From assembly GCF_003865075.1 (NCBI RefSeq), contig NZ_BHWB01000001.1:124001-188000 (forward strand): a stretch of DNA of 64,000 nt, in the 5' to 3' direction. The translations under genes and the position numbers were made by a program. Position 1 is the stretch's first letter, and the number at the start of each line of letters is the position of its first letter. Origin of the DNA: Bacteroides faecalis. Its GTDB lineage: Bacteria > Bacteroidota > Bacteroidia > Bacteroidales > Bacteroidaceae. Below the pieces are notes generated by a model. It saw only the letters and a program-made list of their open reading frames with translations, was not told where the DNA came from and did no database searches. Shown piece by piece: positions 38,031 through 47,036 of the stretch.

Positions 38031-38636
38031 ATGATAGATTCTATAAAACAACTTTTGCAGCAGGAAGCACAAGCCGTACTAAATATCCCAGTTACGGACG
38101 CTTATGAAAAAGCTGTAAACCTAATAGTTGAACAGATCCACCAAAAAAAGGGAAAGTTAGTCACTTCCGGTATGGGGAAAGCCGGTCAGATTGCGATGAA
38201 TATCGCTACTACTTTTTGTTCGACAGGGATTCCTTCTGTCTTTCTGCATCCTAGTGAAGCACAACACGGTGATCTAGGCATTTTACAAGAGAACGATTTG
38301 CTACTGTTGATCTCCAATTCGGGTAAGACAAGAGAGATTGTCGAACTGACTCGTTTGGCTCACAATCTGAATCCTGATTTAAAGTTTATCGTCATCACAG
38401 GAAACCCCGATAGTCCACTTGCAGATGAATCCGATGTTTGTTTGAGTACAGGGCATCCGTCAGAAGTTTGTACACTTGGGATGACGCCTACTACATCGAC
38501 CACAGCTATGACTGTTATCGGTGATATATTGGTAGTACAGACCATGAAAACGACCAAATTCACCATTGAAGAATATTCTAAACGTCACCATGGTGGCTAT
38601 TTGGGAGAAAAATCAAGGTCATTATGCGAAAAGTAG
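38031..38636 (+). CDS. SIS-domain sugar-phosphate isomerase (KpsF/GutQ-like, without CBS domains)
   Basis: A 201-residue protein matching the isomerase half of arabinose-5-phosphate isomerases: TSGMGKAGQIAMNIATTFCSTG, the phosphate loop SNSGKTREI, HPSEAQHGDLG and MTPTTSTTAM. Full-length KdsD/KpsF enzymes have two C-terminal CBS domains (about 320 residues); they are absent here. It should interconvert aldose and ketose phosphates, possibly arabinose 5-phosphate and ribulose 5-phosphate for Kdo synthesis. Its last 13 bp overlap the kinase gene, indicating a coupled pair. Confidence 0.85.
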   Translation: MIDSIKQLLQQEAQAVLNIPVTDAYEKAVNLIVEQIHQKKGKLVTSGMGKAGQIAMNIATTFCSTGIPSVFLHPSEAQHGDLGILQENDLLLLISNSGKTREIVELTRLAHNLNPDLKFIVITGNPDSPLADESDVCLSTGHPSEVCTLGMTPTTSTTAMTVIGDILVVQTMKTTKFTIEEYSKRHHGGYLGEKSRSLCEK

Positions 38637-39544
38637 TCGGTATCGGAGAAACGATCCTCGATATCATCTTTCGGGGTGAACAGCCTTCTGCAGCCGTACC
38701 AGGAGGCTCTGTATTTAACGGCATCGTATCCTTAGGGCGAATGGGAGTCAATGTTTCTTTCATTAGCGAGACGGGCAATGACCATGTAGGCAATATCATC
38801 CTGCAATTCATGCGCGAAAACCATATACCAACGGATTATATCAATGTGTTTCCGGATGGAAAATCACCGGTGTCCCTTGCTTTTCTCAACGAGCAAAGAG
38901 ACGCTGAATATATCTTCTACAAAGATTATCCCAAACAACGTCTGGATGTATTATTTCCCAAATTACAAGAGGATGATATCGTAGTAGTCGGCTCTTATTA
39001 TGCGTTAAACCCCGTATTACGGGATAAGATTCTGGAACTACTCGACCAGGCACGTGAAAAGAAAGCAATTATCTATTACGATCCCAACTTCCGCTCTTCA
39101 CACAAGAATGAAGCGATGAAGTTGGCTCCTACTATTATCGAGAATCTGGAATATGCAGATATTGTACGCGGTTCAACGGAAGATTTCTTCTATATGTACG
39201 GCATGCAAGATGTAGACAAGATATACAAAGATAAAATAAAATTCTATTGCCCTCGGTTTATTTGCACCGCAGGAGCCGAGAAAGTGGCTTTGCGTACAGG
39301 AACTGTTAGTAAAGATTATGCAATAGAACCATTGGAGGCTGTCAGCACCATCGGAGCGGGAGATAATTTCAATGCTGGATTAATCTATGGATTACTTAAA
39401 TACGATGTACGATATCGTGACCTGAACAATTTGAATGAGGAAACTTGGAACAAAGTGATTCAATGTGGAAAAGACTTTGCCGCAGAAGTTTGCCGCAGTT
39501 TCAATAACTCGATATCTGTAGAATTCGCAGAGAATTACAAATAA
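38624..39544 (+). CDS. PfkB-family carbohydrate kinase
   Basis: A 306-residue ribokinase-type sugar kinase. The substrate side has PGGSVFNGIVSLGRMGVNVSFISETG, and the ATP/anion-hole signature is TIGAGDNFNAGLIYG with the catalytic Asp. It phosphorylates a sugar or sugar phosphate with ATP. Coupling to the SIS isomerase suggests consecutive steps of one pathway; the sugar is unknown. Followed by a terminator. Confidence 0.88.
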   Translation: MRKVVGIGETILDIIFRGEQPSAAVPGGSVFNGIVSLGRMGVNVSFISETGNDHVGNIILQFMRENHIPTDYINVFPDGKSPVSLAFLNEQRDAEYIFYKDYPKQRLDVLFPKLQEDDIVVVGSYYALNPVLRDKILELLDQAREKKAIIYYDPNFRSSHKNEAMKLAPTIIENLEYADIVRGSTEDFFYMYGMQDVDKIYKDKIKFYCPRFICTAGAEKVALRTGTVSKDYAIEPLEAVSTIGAGDNFNAGLIYGLLKYDVRYRDLNNLNEETWNKVIQCGKDFAAEVCRSFNNSISVEFAENYK

Positions 39545-39594
39545 GACAGAGAATTAATTCTCACTGATATTCCTACGGATCAAAGCTTTATAAA

Positions 39595-39644
39595 AGTTCC
39601 TATCAAATTATCATAGAAACTTCAATTTGATAGGAACTGCTTTT
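39595..39644. terminator. Terminator after the PfkB gene
   Basis: Perfect 15-bp stem (39595-39609 with 39624-39638), then GCTTTT. Located 50 bp after the stop codon. Confidence 0.75.
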
Positions 39645-39682
39645 ATCATTACGACTAAACTACTATCTTACACTCCGTACTA

Positions 39683-42600
39683 ATGAAAGCATTTATCTGT
39701 AAGTTCACCCTATTAATCTGTTTGCTCTGCCATACGACCGTTGGCAGTGCATACAACCTACGTCAGATAAATAATAAAGACGGTCTGTCAAATAGTGCTA
39801 TCCTCTCACTAGGACAAGACATCAATCACTTAATGTTATTTGGCACCTGTGACGGACTAAATATTTTTGACGGAAAAGATATTCAAATCATCAGAGCCAG
39901 CTCCTCAGAACAAACGATCGTAGGAAACATCATTGAAAGAATCTACGTTACCCAACCCGGCACATATTGGATCCGAACAAACTCCGGACTGAACAAACTA
40001 AACTATCAAAAAGGAAAGGTCTTACTGTTCCCTGAGTTTGCCGGAGAGAATTTCATCTTTACAAATCAACAGAACAATCTGTTTGTATACGATAAAATCG
40101 GGTATTTACATATTTTCAATGAGCAGACTGAACAATTCCAATCTGTCCTCTTCCGCCAATCAAATCCCATTCCTTATCAAGATATACTCAGCATTAAATT
40201 CGATTCAAAAAACAGATTATGGATTTACGCTAAGCAAGGCTATTACTATTGTTTCTCTCTGCACAATGAAAACACAACTACTCCTTACATCACTCTACTT
40301 GAAAAACAGCAATTAAAGATGAACATAACCCGTTCCTTTTCTGACGGAGATGATGAATGTGTGATAGATCAAGATCAGAATTTATATGTTATCAGTAACG
40401 AGCATTCCCAAACAAAATTCATCAGAAACGTAAGTGATCTCACGCACTTTAAAGGAGCAATAAGTTCTATCGTCCAGTACAAACAAGACCTTTTCATCGG
40501 CTTCCGAACCGGAGGAGCCGTAAAGCTGACTTATACTCCGGACCAAGAAGAGGCTTATACAGTCACTGACCTAAACATTCGTTGTGGCGTGCTTTGCATT
40601 ATGAGAGATAAATTACAGAATATTATCTGGATGGGGACAGACGGTCAAGGAGTTTACAGATATACCGAAGAAGAATATACTCTAAGCTCTTATTTGTTTT
40701 CAGAAATATCACCGGAAATCCAGAAATCTGTCAGAGCTATTTTTAAGGATGAATACGGCAATTTATGGATAGGCACCAGAGGTGATGGCGTTACATTACT
40801 ACCGGCTTTCCCTAATCTGGAAGAAGAACCGATTCATTTTGTTTCCAACAATAGTCCATTAAATGAGAACTCTGTATATACATTTGCACCAAGCAGAAGA
40901 AATATCCTATGGATAGGAAATGATGGAGGAATCAATTATTATTCGTATGAAGATAAACAGATCCGGCAATTAGATAATCTGTCTCAAACCAGAATAAATC
41001 TTATCCATTCAATACATGAAGCGAATGATACCACATTATGGGCCGCAACAGGAGGAAAGGGTATTTTTAAGATTATACTTGATCCGACAAAGAAACATCC
41101 TACTGTAAAAGACATAAAAATATATAGAAATAAGGGAACGGAGTTTATGTATAACTACTTTTTCTCTTCTTTTCATCATCAGAACTCTCTCCTATTCGGA
41201 AATAGAGGCTATGGGGTCTTCTCATTTTCTACCGAACAAGATTCCTTGTCGAATATCTACTTTAATGAAAATCCTATGGAACAGGCTGCCAATGACATCT
41301 TCGGCATCTGGCAGGACAGAGGAAATAACCTATGGTTAGGCACTAGTGTAGGCCTTGTAGAATGTACCAAAGATAAAGAAATACGAACATTCAAAGAACT
41401 CAATGAATTTATCAACAGTACTATCCATGGAATATTAGCAGATGATGACGGAAACTTATGGTTAAGTACTAACAGGGGAATCATCAGGTACAATCCCAAG
41501 AATAAAACCTATCAACGTTACGGGCAAGAAGAAGGAGTCAAAGTAATAGAATACTGTGATGCAGCCTCTTTCATTGATCCAAAGAATCAAACATTGTACT
41601 TTGGTGGCACTAATGGATTCATTACCATTCACAAAGAAAAGAGTAAAAGTCAAGACTTCATGTTTCCGATTGTAATATCCAGTCTGAATGTGTTAGGAGA
41701 GAAAGTAATGTTATCCGATTTCCTTTCGGAAGAAAAAGAAGGTAGAAAGCTATCATTGAATTATCGGCAATATTCGTTCACATTAAAGTTTTCAGTTGCA
41801 GATTATATCTATAATAGTAGTACCCTATTATACTACCGATTCAAAGAAACAGATCAGAACTGGACTAAGATCGCTAATAATACGTTGAACTTCAACAACA
41901 TTCACCCGGGAAAATATACACTTGAAATCAAATACATCAATCAGGCATTAAATAAAGAAAGTGAGATTTATCCTATATTCATTCACATTACTCCTCCATG
42001 GTATGCTTCTACCCCAGCATACATCGTTTATGGATTACTTGTTTTAATTTCCATATATCTAATGATATATGCCATTCTCCGCAGAAACCGATTAAAGAAA
42101 GAACGTGAATTGAAAGAGCTCGAACAGGTTCATCAAAAAGAAATATACGAATCTAAACTGGATTTCTTTACAAACGTAGCATATGAGTTTTCCACACCGC
42201 TAACACTCATCTTTGGTCCTTGCAACCGTATCATCAACCAATGTCCGGACAAAAACAGTGTAAAGTATGCCAAAGTAATCCAACGTAATGCCGAAATCTT
42301 AAATGACCTGACACAGGAGATAGTTACTTTCCGCAGCATAGAATCCAAAGAACGAAAGCCGCATATAGAACAATTACCGATAGGGAAAATTGTATCCAAA
42401 GACCTGATCACCTTCATTGATCAGGCATACTCAAACCAAATTACTTTTGAAAAAGAAATCGACTCTGCACTAACATGGAATAGCGATCGCTTTTTCCTAA
42501 GAACAATCATCATCAATTTATTATCGAATGCTTTCCAACATACGGACAAAGAAGGAAGGATATCCGTACAAATTGATATTCAGGAAGAACATTTATCAAT

Positions 42601-43696
42601 TGTCATCTCATATATCGGTGAAATCACAGAGGAAGAGGTTCAGACGCTCACAGCCAAACATCATATTCTCCAGAATATCAAAGACACCAATGATGTCAAA
42701 ACTTTGCGCAATGAACTAGGATTAGCGATGTCTCATAATATGGTGGAGTTACTCCAAGGAGAATTACAAGTAAATACAACCGGACCTAATGTATGCTTCA
42801 TCGTAAAACTACCACAACTTACACCGGATACCCTACAAATAAAGTTCTCCGATATTGACCCTATACATTCCGCTCATCTTAAAATGAACAGTGAGTTGGA
42901 TCTAAAAGAAACTGAATTAGAGTTTAACATAGTCCGTCAGACTCTTTTCCTGATTGAGCCGAATACAGAATTGTTGTGGTCACTCATAGACACTTTCCAT
43001 GAAGATTTCAACATTATTCCTATCCGGGATTATACCCAAACGTTGGAAGAATTAAAAGCTTTCCAGCCGGATTTAATTATTTATGATATTACCGGAAATA
43101 TAGCTGAAGGTATTGAATTTACCGAGCAAGTAAAAAACAACAAAGAGTATACACATATTCCGATTATCTTATTATCCAGCGAGCGAAATGCAGAAGAACA
43201 AATAAAAGGGATAAATGCCGGAGCGGAAATGTACATCTTCAAACCGTTTTACAGCGATTATCTAAAGATCTCGGTAAACAAAATATTGAATAGAAAAGAG
43301 ACTTTAAAAACTTATTTCAGCTCTCCTAAGAGTGCTTATGATTTGTCTAACGCAAAGTTAGTGCACAAAGAAGACAAGAAATTCATCGAAGAGATTCTGA
43401 ATATCATTAATACCAATCTGGATAATAAAGAACTGTCTGCTGCCTTTATTGCTAACGAACTTCACATAAGCTTGCGTCATCTTTATCGCAAACTAAGCGA
43501 AATAGAGGTACAGTCTATAAACAATCTCATCAAAGATTGCAGACTACAAATGGCAAAGAAGCTTTTGATAAATACCAAATATTCTATAGATGAAATAGCC
43601 TATAAATCCGGATTCACTGCACGAAGCACGTTCTTCAGAAGCTTTACTGAGAAGTTCCACATCACGCCTAAAGAATTTCGTAAACAACAACAATAA
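39683..43696 (+). CDS. Hybrid two-component system (HTCS) with degenerate kinase core
   Basis: A 1337-residue HTCS: signal peptide, periplasmic beta-propeller repeats (about 25-690), Y_Y_Y domain (about 690-765), membrane helix (about 776-797), kinase, receiver, and AraC-type HTH (about 1237-1335). The H-box reads FFTNVAYEFSTPL: Tyr834 replaces the phosphoacceptor His. The ATPase keeps an N-box (NLLSNAFQHTD), but the G1 box has decayed (VISYIGEITEEE, no DxGxG). The receiver keeps D1135 (IIYDI) and the Lys of FKPF, but its acidic pair has become EP in LIEPN. The frame is clean over 4 kb. It may still bind glycan and DNA without autokinase activity, or depend on its intact paralogue at 50403-54494. 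A promoter was not identified. Confidence 0.9.
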   Translation: MKAFICKFTLLICLLCHTTVGSAYNLRQINNKDGLSNSAILSLGQDINHLMLFGTCDGLNIFDGKDIQIIRASSSEQTIVGNIIERIYVTQPGTYWIRTNSGLNKLNYQKGKVLLFPEFAGENFIFTNQQNNLFVYDKIGYLHIFNEQTEQFQSVLFRQSNPIPYQDILSIKFDSKNRLWIYAKQGYYYCFSLHNENTTTPYITLLEKQQLKMNITRSFSDGDDECVIDQDQNLYVISNEHSQTKFIRNVSDLTHFKGAISSIVQYKQDLFIGFRTGGAVKLTYTPDQEEAYTVTDLNIRCGVLCIMRDKLQNIIWMGTDGQGVYRYTEEEYTLSSYLFSEISPEIQKSVRAIFKDEYGNLWIGTRGDGVTLLPAFPNLEEEPIHFVSNNSPLNENSVYTFAPSRRNILWIGNDGGINYYSYEDKQIRQLDNLSQTRINLIHSIHEANDTTLWAATGGKGIFKIILDPTKKHPTVKDIKIYRNKGTEFMYNYFFSSFHHQNSLLFGNRGYGVFSFSTEQDSLSNIYFNENPMEQAANDIFGIWQDRGNNLWLGTSVGLVECTKDKEIRTFKELNEFINSTIHGILADDDGNLWLSTNRGIIRYNPKNKTYQRYGQEEGVKVIEYCDAASFIDPKNQTLYFGGTNGFITIHKEKSKSQDFMFPIVISSLNVLGEKVMLSDFLSEEKEGRKLSLNYRQYSFTLKFSVADYIYNSSTLLYYRFKETDQNWTKIANNTLNFNNIHPGKYTLEIKYINQALNKESEIYPIFIHITPPWYASTPAYIVYGLLVLISIYLMIYAILRRNRLKKERELKELEQVHQKEIYESKLDFFTNVAYEFSTPLTLIFGPCNRIINQCPDKNSVKYAKVIQRNAEILNDLTQEIVTFRSIESKERKPHIEQLPIGKIVSKDLITFIDQAYSNQITFEKEIDSALTWNSDRFFLRTIIINLLSNAFQHTDKEGRISVQIDIQEEHLSIVISYIGEITEEEVQTLTAKHHILQNIKDTNDVKTLRNELGLAMSHNMVELLQGELQVNTTGPNVCFIVKLPQLTPDTLQIKFSDIDPIHSAHLKMNSELDLKETELEFNIVRQTLFLIEPNTELLWSLIDTFHEDFNIIPIRDYTQTLEELKAFQPDLIIYDITGNIAEGIEFTEQVKNNKEYTHIPIILLSSERNAEEQIKGINAGAEMYIFKPFYSDYLKISVNKILNRKETLKTYFSSPKSAYDLSNAKLVHKEDKKFIEEILNIINTNLDNKELSAAFIANELHISLRHLYRKLSEIEVQSINNLIKDCRLQMAKKLLINTKYSIDEIAYKSGFTARSTFFRSFTEKFHITPKEFRKQQQ

Positions 43697-43849
43697 GTTT
43701 CTTCTTTAATTAGCACAAGAAGAGATCTTTCGATAAGCTCTGAATGACCTGATACTTCTGCTCATCATTATCGGTTTATTTCACTTTTCTAAAGTAATAA
43801 TGACTCTGAATAATAAATGTTATTATACGATCAATTAATTGTGATAATA

Positions 43850-43857
43850 TACTTTTG
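43850..43857 (+). promoter_or_regulatory. Orphan -7 element in the intergenic region
   Basis: TACTTTTG, exact TAnnTTTG match, pointing right, with no gene on that strand for over 3 kb. A transcript would start near 43864 and meet the run of seven T at 43974-43981. The sequence AGCCTAAAT occurs near both ends. Confidence 0.4.
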
Positions 43858-43983
43858 TAGTATAATAGCCTAAATGGTCGCTGAAAATAGAATAGCAAAT
43901 GTACCCTTTCATAAGTTGAACTATTCGCTAATAATGGAACGCAGAAAAGGCATACTGATAGCCTAAATAAGGGCTTTTTTTAT

Positions 43984-43991
43984 TATCTTTG
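43984..43991 (+). promoter_or_regulatory. Second orphan -7 element
   Basis: TATCTTTG directly after the T-run; a 9-bp hairpin (44000-44008 with 44017-44025) would form at the start of its transcript. It runs into the repeat arrays and then antisense to the gene at 44283-46046. Confidence 0.4.
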
Positions 43992-44066
43992 TATGCTATA
44001 ACTTCCTTTGGACTGGAAGGAAGTTTCTCCTTTCAAGAAATAAAATATTTTTCTATAGCAAAGAAT

Positions 44067-44154
44067 CTATAACCGCAAGCTCTGATTATGAAACCGCAAC
44101 TTTTGATTATGTAATCGCAAGTTCCGGTTATATAACCGAAGCTTGCGGTTATAG
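44067..44154. repeat. 21-bp-phased repeat array with terminal inversion
   Basis: AACCGCAAG at 44071, AACCGCAAC at 44092 and AATCGCAAG at 44113 are spaced exactly 21 bp. A reverse-complement copy (CTTGCGGTT) follows at 44142. The outer 15 bp (44067-44081 and 44140-44154) form a perfect inverted repeat, and GGTTATATAACC (44125-44136) is a perfect palindrome within. Confidence 0.75.
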
Positions 44155-44173
44155 TTTTGTATGAAAGAAAAGA

Positions 44174-44234
44174 AAGTTTTCTCCTAATAGAGAGCAAGTT
44201 TTCTATTAATAGAGAAGAAGTTTTCTATTAATGG
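44174..44234. repeat. 22-bp tandem repeat, three units
   Basis: AAGTTTTCT begins at 44174, 44196 and 44218, exactly 22 bp apart; the second unit contains the palindrome TCTATTAATAGA. It lies 50 bp before the 3' end of the convergent gene at 44283. Confidence 0.75.
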
Positions 44235-44282
44235 CCAACAGCACATCTATTAGTGAATCAGCTATGACCTAATATAAATCAA

Positions 44283-46046
44283 TTAGCTGGATCTTTTTGT
44301 CTTTTTTTCTATGATTGACCAATCCCCTGAATAATAAGCTTGATTTAACTGACGAAGTTTGTCAGCATCTCCCTGGCGAATAAACAAATTCTCCATATCT
44401 TTATACAAATAAAACTGCAACCAATATCCTCGATTATATTTCTCGCGAATCGTTGAAGCCTGCATCCATTTGGCATACCACAAAGGATTTATTCCATATT
44501 GTCGAGCCACTTCTACGGCCTGATTAGCACGTTTCCAAATTCCTTCAGACATTCGTTTAGCCATAGCTGTAAAGTCTTTATAAGTAAACTTAGAAACATC
44601 AATTAACTCACATTTATCATCAATGCCAAGTTCTTTAAAGTCAATCACCGTCTCCATAATCGAATCTCCATCCAAATCATACTCTATATGATCAAAGAAG
44701 CCATTGTTATCAAGATCACTATAAAGTACAGTGGCAAATTTCTGCGGATCACGATTTCTCCACGAACGATCAAATCCCTGAAAATATTTAGCATTCTGGT
44801 CAATACGCCAAACTCCCGTTTCAGCCCCATAAAGATGTAACCTCCCATCAAAACGGCTGAGATAAAGACGAGCTTTACCCGAATTATCCATGTCCCATTC
44901 GCCACGATCTCCCGCAGCATCACTTTGACTATTATTATCAATGCCACCTTTACGCGTACCAATCTTAAACGGATCTTTAGGGTCGTAGAATTCTACGCGC
45001 TCCCACCGTCCACAATCATCATCTTCGTCATACACAAAATTGATACGGTCCCATTTACCCCGTTGAAAGATCAAATCCCATGCACTGTCATGATCCGGAT
45101 AAACAAGCTCTGTCAATTGCCTGTAACGAGGATCAATAAAGAATTGGTCGGCTTCAGGCAATCCACGCATATTCTTAATCGGATGGACTTGATCACGATA
45201 GTCAAACCCTTCTCCCTGGAATCCTAAAGTAAAGTCAAAATCAAATTCATTGTTTGTCGTATTATCATTATCCAGGTCTACTGCTATCGACACCCAGTCG
45301 ATAGTTCCTCCCAACTGACGGTTCTCATAATTTGAATCCTTTACTTTCGGAGAATCCAACAAACGAATAGCCATTTCGGACAGACCATCATTATCAGGAT
45401 CGTAGAATAAAAATGGATTCTCCCAGTTTAAACGTAAGTCTCTCATGGCATACGTCGCAGTATGTATTTTCAAAAACGCAGTGCGCCCGCTATAATCCTG
45501 ATAAAAATCAGATAATCCACTAAAGTCCCAACACTGCAGAGTAAAGTTATTCCAGTTGATATAGTTGAAAATATTATCATGATCCATATCCATCACAATC
45601 ATAAAATGTCCGCCGGCATTATGTTCTTTCGGATATTCTATAACAATCTGCATATCTGCTTTCCCATCTCCGTCTTCATCTACCCAGTCAATGATTAAAT
45701 CTCCCTGACCACCATAAATTCCATCTTTATTCCGGTCAATCAGCAAACAATCGTTCACCATATCTCCTTCCAGATCCCCTTCTTTCATATTACCATCATC
45801 ATCCAGCCATAGAATCGGAGTATTATTATGTGTCATCGATTTAATTGCATCCGGTTTCCCATCTCCATTCAAATCAATATACTCCGGTTTGAAACCTGCG
45901 GGAGGAGACGGAAGTCGCATTGGTATTAACTGAGTATGTGAATTCCAATATGCCTTCTCGTTCTGCCCCCAACTATTACCGATTATCCCTATTAAAAAGA
46001 CAAATACGGCACAACCTACTTTCAATAAATGATTTAATTTTCGCAT
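44283..46046 (-). CDS. Secreted protein with many Asp-rich calcium-type loops
   Basis: A 587-residue protein with a signal peptide (about 1-27, ending SWGQ). At least seven DxDxDG-type loops resemble EF-hand/dockerin calcium loops: DLNGDGKPD, DRNKDGIYG, DEDGDGKAD, DPDNDGLSE, DLDNDN, DLDNNGFFD, DLDGDSIME. They are spread over residues about 55-480 between aromatic-rich segments, as in thrombospondin type 3-like or FG-GAP-like repeats. The last 100 residues are helical and Trp/Tyr rich. I do not recognise a catalytic family. It probably needs calcium to fold and acts in the periplasm or at the surface. Likely co-transcribed with the lipoprotein gene 64 bp upstream. Confidence 0.6.
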   Translation of the reverse strand: MRKLNHLLKVGCAVFVFLIGIIGNSWGQNEKAYWNSHTQLIPMRLPSPPAGFKPEYIDLNGDGKPDAIKSMTHNNTPILWLDDDGNMKEGDLEGDMVNDCLLIDRNKDGIYGGQGDLIIDWVDEDGDGKADMQIVIEYPKEHNAGGHFMIVMDMDHDNIFNYINWNNFTLQCWDFSGLSDFYQDYSGRTAFLKIHTATYAMRDLRLNWENPFLFYDPDNDGLSEMAIRLLDSPKVKDSNYENRQLGGTIDWVSIAVDLDNDNTTNNEFDFDFTLGFQGEGFDYRDQVHPIKNMRGLPEADQFFIDPRYRQLTELVYPDHDSAWDLIFQRGKWDRINFVYDEDDDCGRWERVEFYDPKDPFKIGTRKGGIDNNSQSDAAGDRGEWDMDNSGKARLYLSRFDGRLHLYGAETGVWRIDQNAKYFQGFDRSWRNRDPQKFATVLYSDLDNNGFFDHIEYDLDGDSIMETVIDFKELGIDDKCELIDVSKFTYKDFTAMAKRMSEGIWKRANQAVEVARQYGINPLWYAKWMQASTIREKYNRGYWLQFYLYKDMENLFIRQGDADKLRQLNQAYYSGDWSIIEKKTKRSS

Positions 46047-46110
46047 AATAAAATATTAACTACTTATTCTTATATAATATCTCTCTTTTAATAAAACGCT
46101 TCCTGCTTTA

Positions 46111-46695
46111 TCAATTCTTCCATCTTTCACACCATGATAAAAGCAGATTTGCACATTCCGGTATCCGAAAAGCAGATCCCCTTTGTTCTAATGAACCGGC
46201 AAATACATTAGGGGTCTGAAATTCTTCTTTCTCTCTATTATAAATAGATTTATAAATACAGTTTGACCCAATAATATACATATAATCACCACTTGGGTGT
46301 ATGTAAACATAAGCATGCTCATTCTTATAGGAAGGAAAAACGTCTTGCTCCCTGTTCTTTTTTTCTGATACTCCAGATATAATAGGTCGTTTATTCATTA
46401 GCGAAGTCCGTCCGCTTGCAATGATTGTAGAAACAGTTTCTCTTTCAATACTGATTCGATGAATAACAGCACCGGAAGTACTAATGTACAGGCACTTTTC
46501 TATTCCGAATGTATCCAATAACAACCAATCGGATTTCGTATATCGAGTCCCTTTACAGATACGAGTATCTGTTTCTTCCAACAACTGCTCAGCTTCCTCG
46601 CCGAATTCCGGTCCATCTAAAGACGCTTCACTGTATTCGATGTTACAACCAGCCAACTCTAGCGTACAAAAACAGATTAAAAATGCTTTCTTCAT
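46111..46695 (-). CDS. Lipoprotein of unknown function
   Basis: A 194-residue protein with a lipobox (ELAGC, Cys17) and an acidic N-terminal linker. The body is beta-rich (KCLYISTSGAVIHRISI, HAYVYIHPSGDYMYIIGSNCIY), suggesting a small propeller- or sandwich-like domain. No family recognised. It precedes the Asp-loop protein on the same strand and may be its membrane-anchored partner. Confidence 0.5.
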   Translation of the reverse strand: MKKAFLICFCTLELAGCNIEYSEASLDGPEFGEEAEQLLEETDTRICKGTRYTKSDWLLLDTFGIEKCLYISTSGAVIHRISIERETVSTIIASGRTSLMNKRPIISGVSEKKNREQDVFPSYKNEHAYVYIHPSGDYMYIIGSNCIYKSIYNREKEEFQTPNVFAGSLEQRGSAFRIPECANLLLSWCERWKN

Positions 46696-46952
46696 GGTTT
46701 CTAAGTTTGTGTTTTTAGTTTATAATAGATTCATAAGATTATCAAGCCTGTCGCTCTGTTGAAGCAATGCAAAAATGAATAAAAGAGATGATAACCGTTT
46801 GAGAAAGCAGTCTTAATTTAATGACAACATCCCAAATAGGGACATATTTGGCACAATATAGGACTAATTATAAGGTGAACAATTCAAAGAGTAAAATCCA
46901 CATACTGTCTAATAATGTTATACAGTTGTATAAACTTCTCTTAAATTACTAT

Positions 46953-46960
46953 TAACTTTG
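46953..46960 (+). promoter_or_regulatory. Upstream -7 element before the tyrosine phosphatase gene
   Basis: TAACTTTG fits TAnnTTTG; 77 bp before the ATG at 47037. The remainder of 46696-47036 has no gene. Confidence 0.4.
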
Positions 46961-46977
46961 ACTAATTATCACAAAGG

Positions 46978-47010
46978 AATTACCATATTTACGGGTAATT
47001 TCTATCTTTG
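46978..47010 (+). promoter_or_regulatory. Proximal promoter with overlapping inverted repeat
   Basis: TATCTTTG at 47003-47010, 27 bp before the ATG. A 7-bp inverted repeat (AATTACC 46978-46984 with GGTAATT 46994-47000) lies where a repressor could cover the -33 region. Confidence 0.5.
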
Positions 47011-47036
47011 CATAATAGATCTAAGACAAAAAAACT

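Noticed and set aside
44067..44234. Intergenic repeats considered as CRISPR or as a tRNA/riboswitch
   Set aside because: Period of 21-22 bp with no separate spacers, no cloverleaf, no known aptamer motif recognised.
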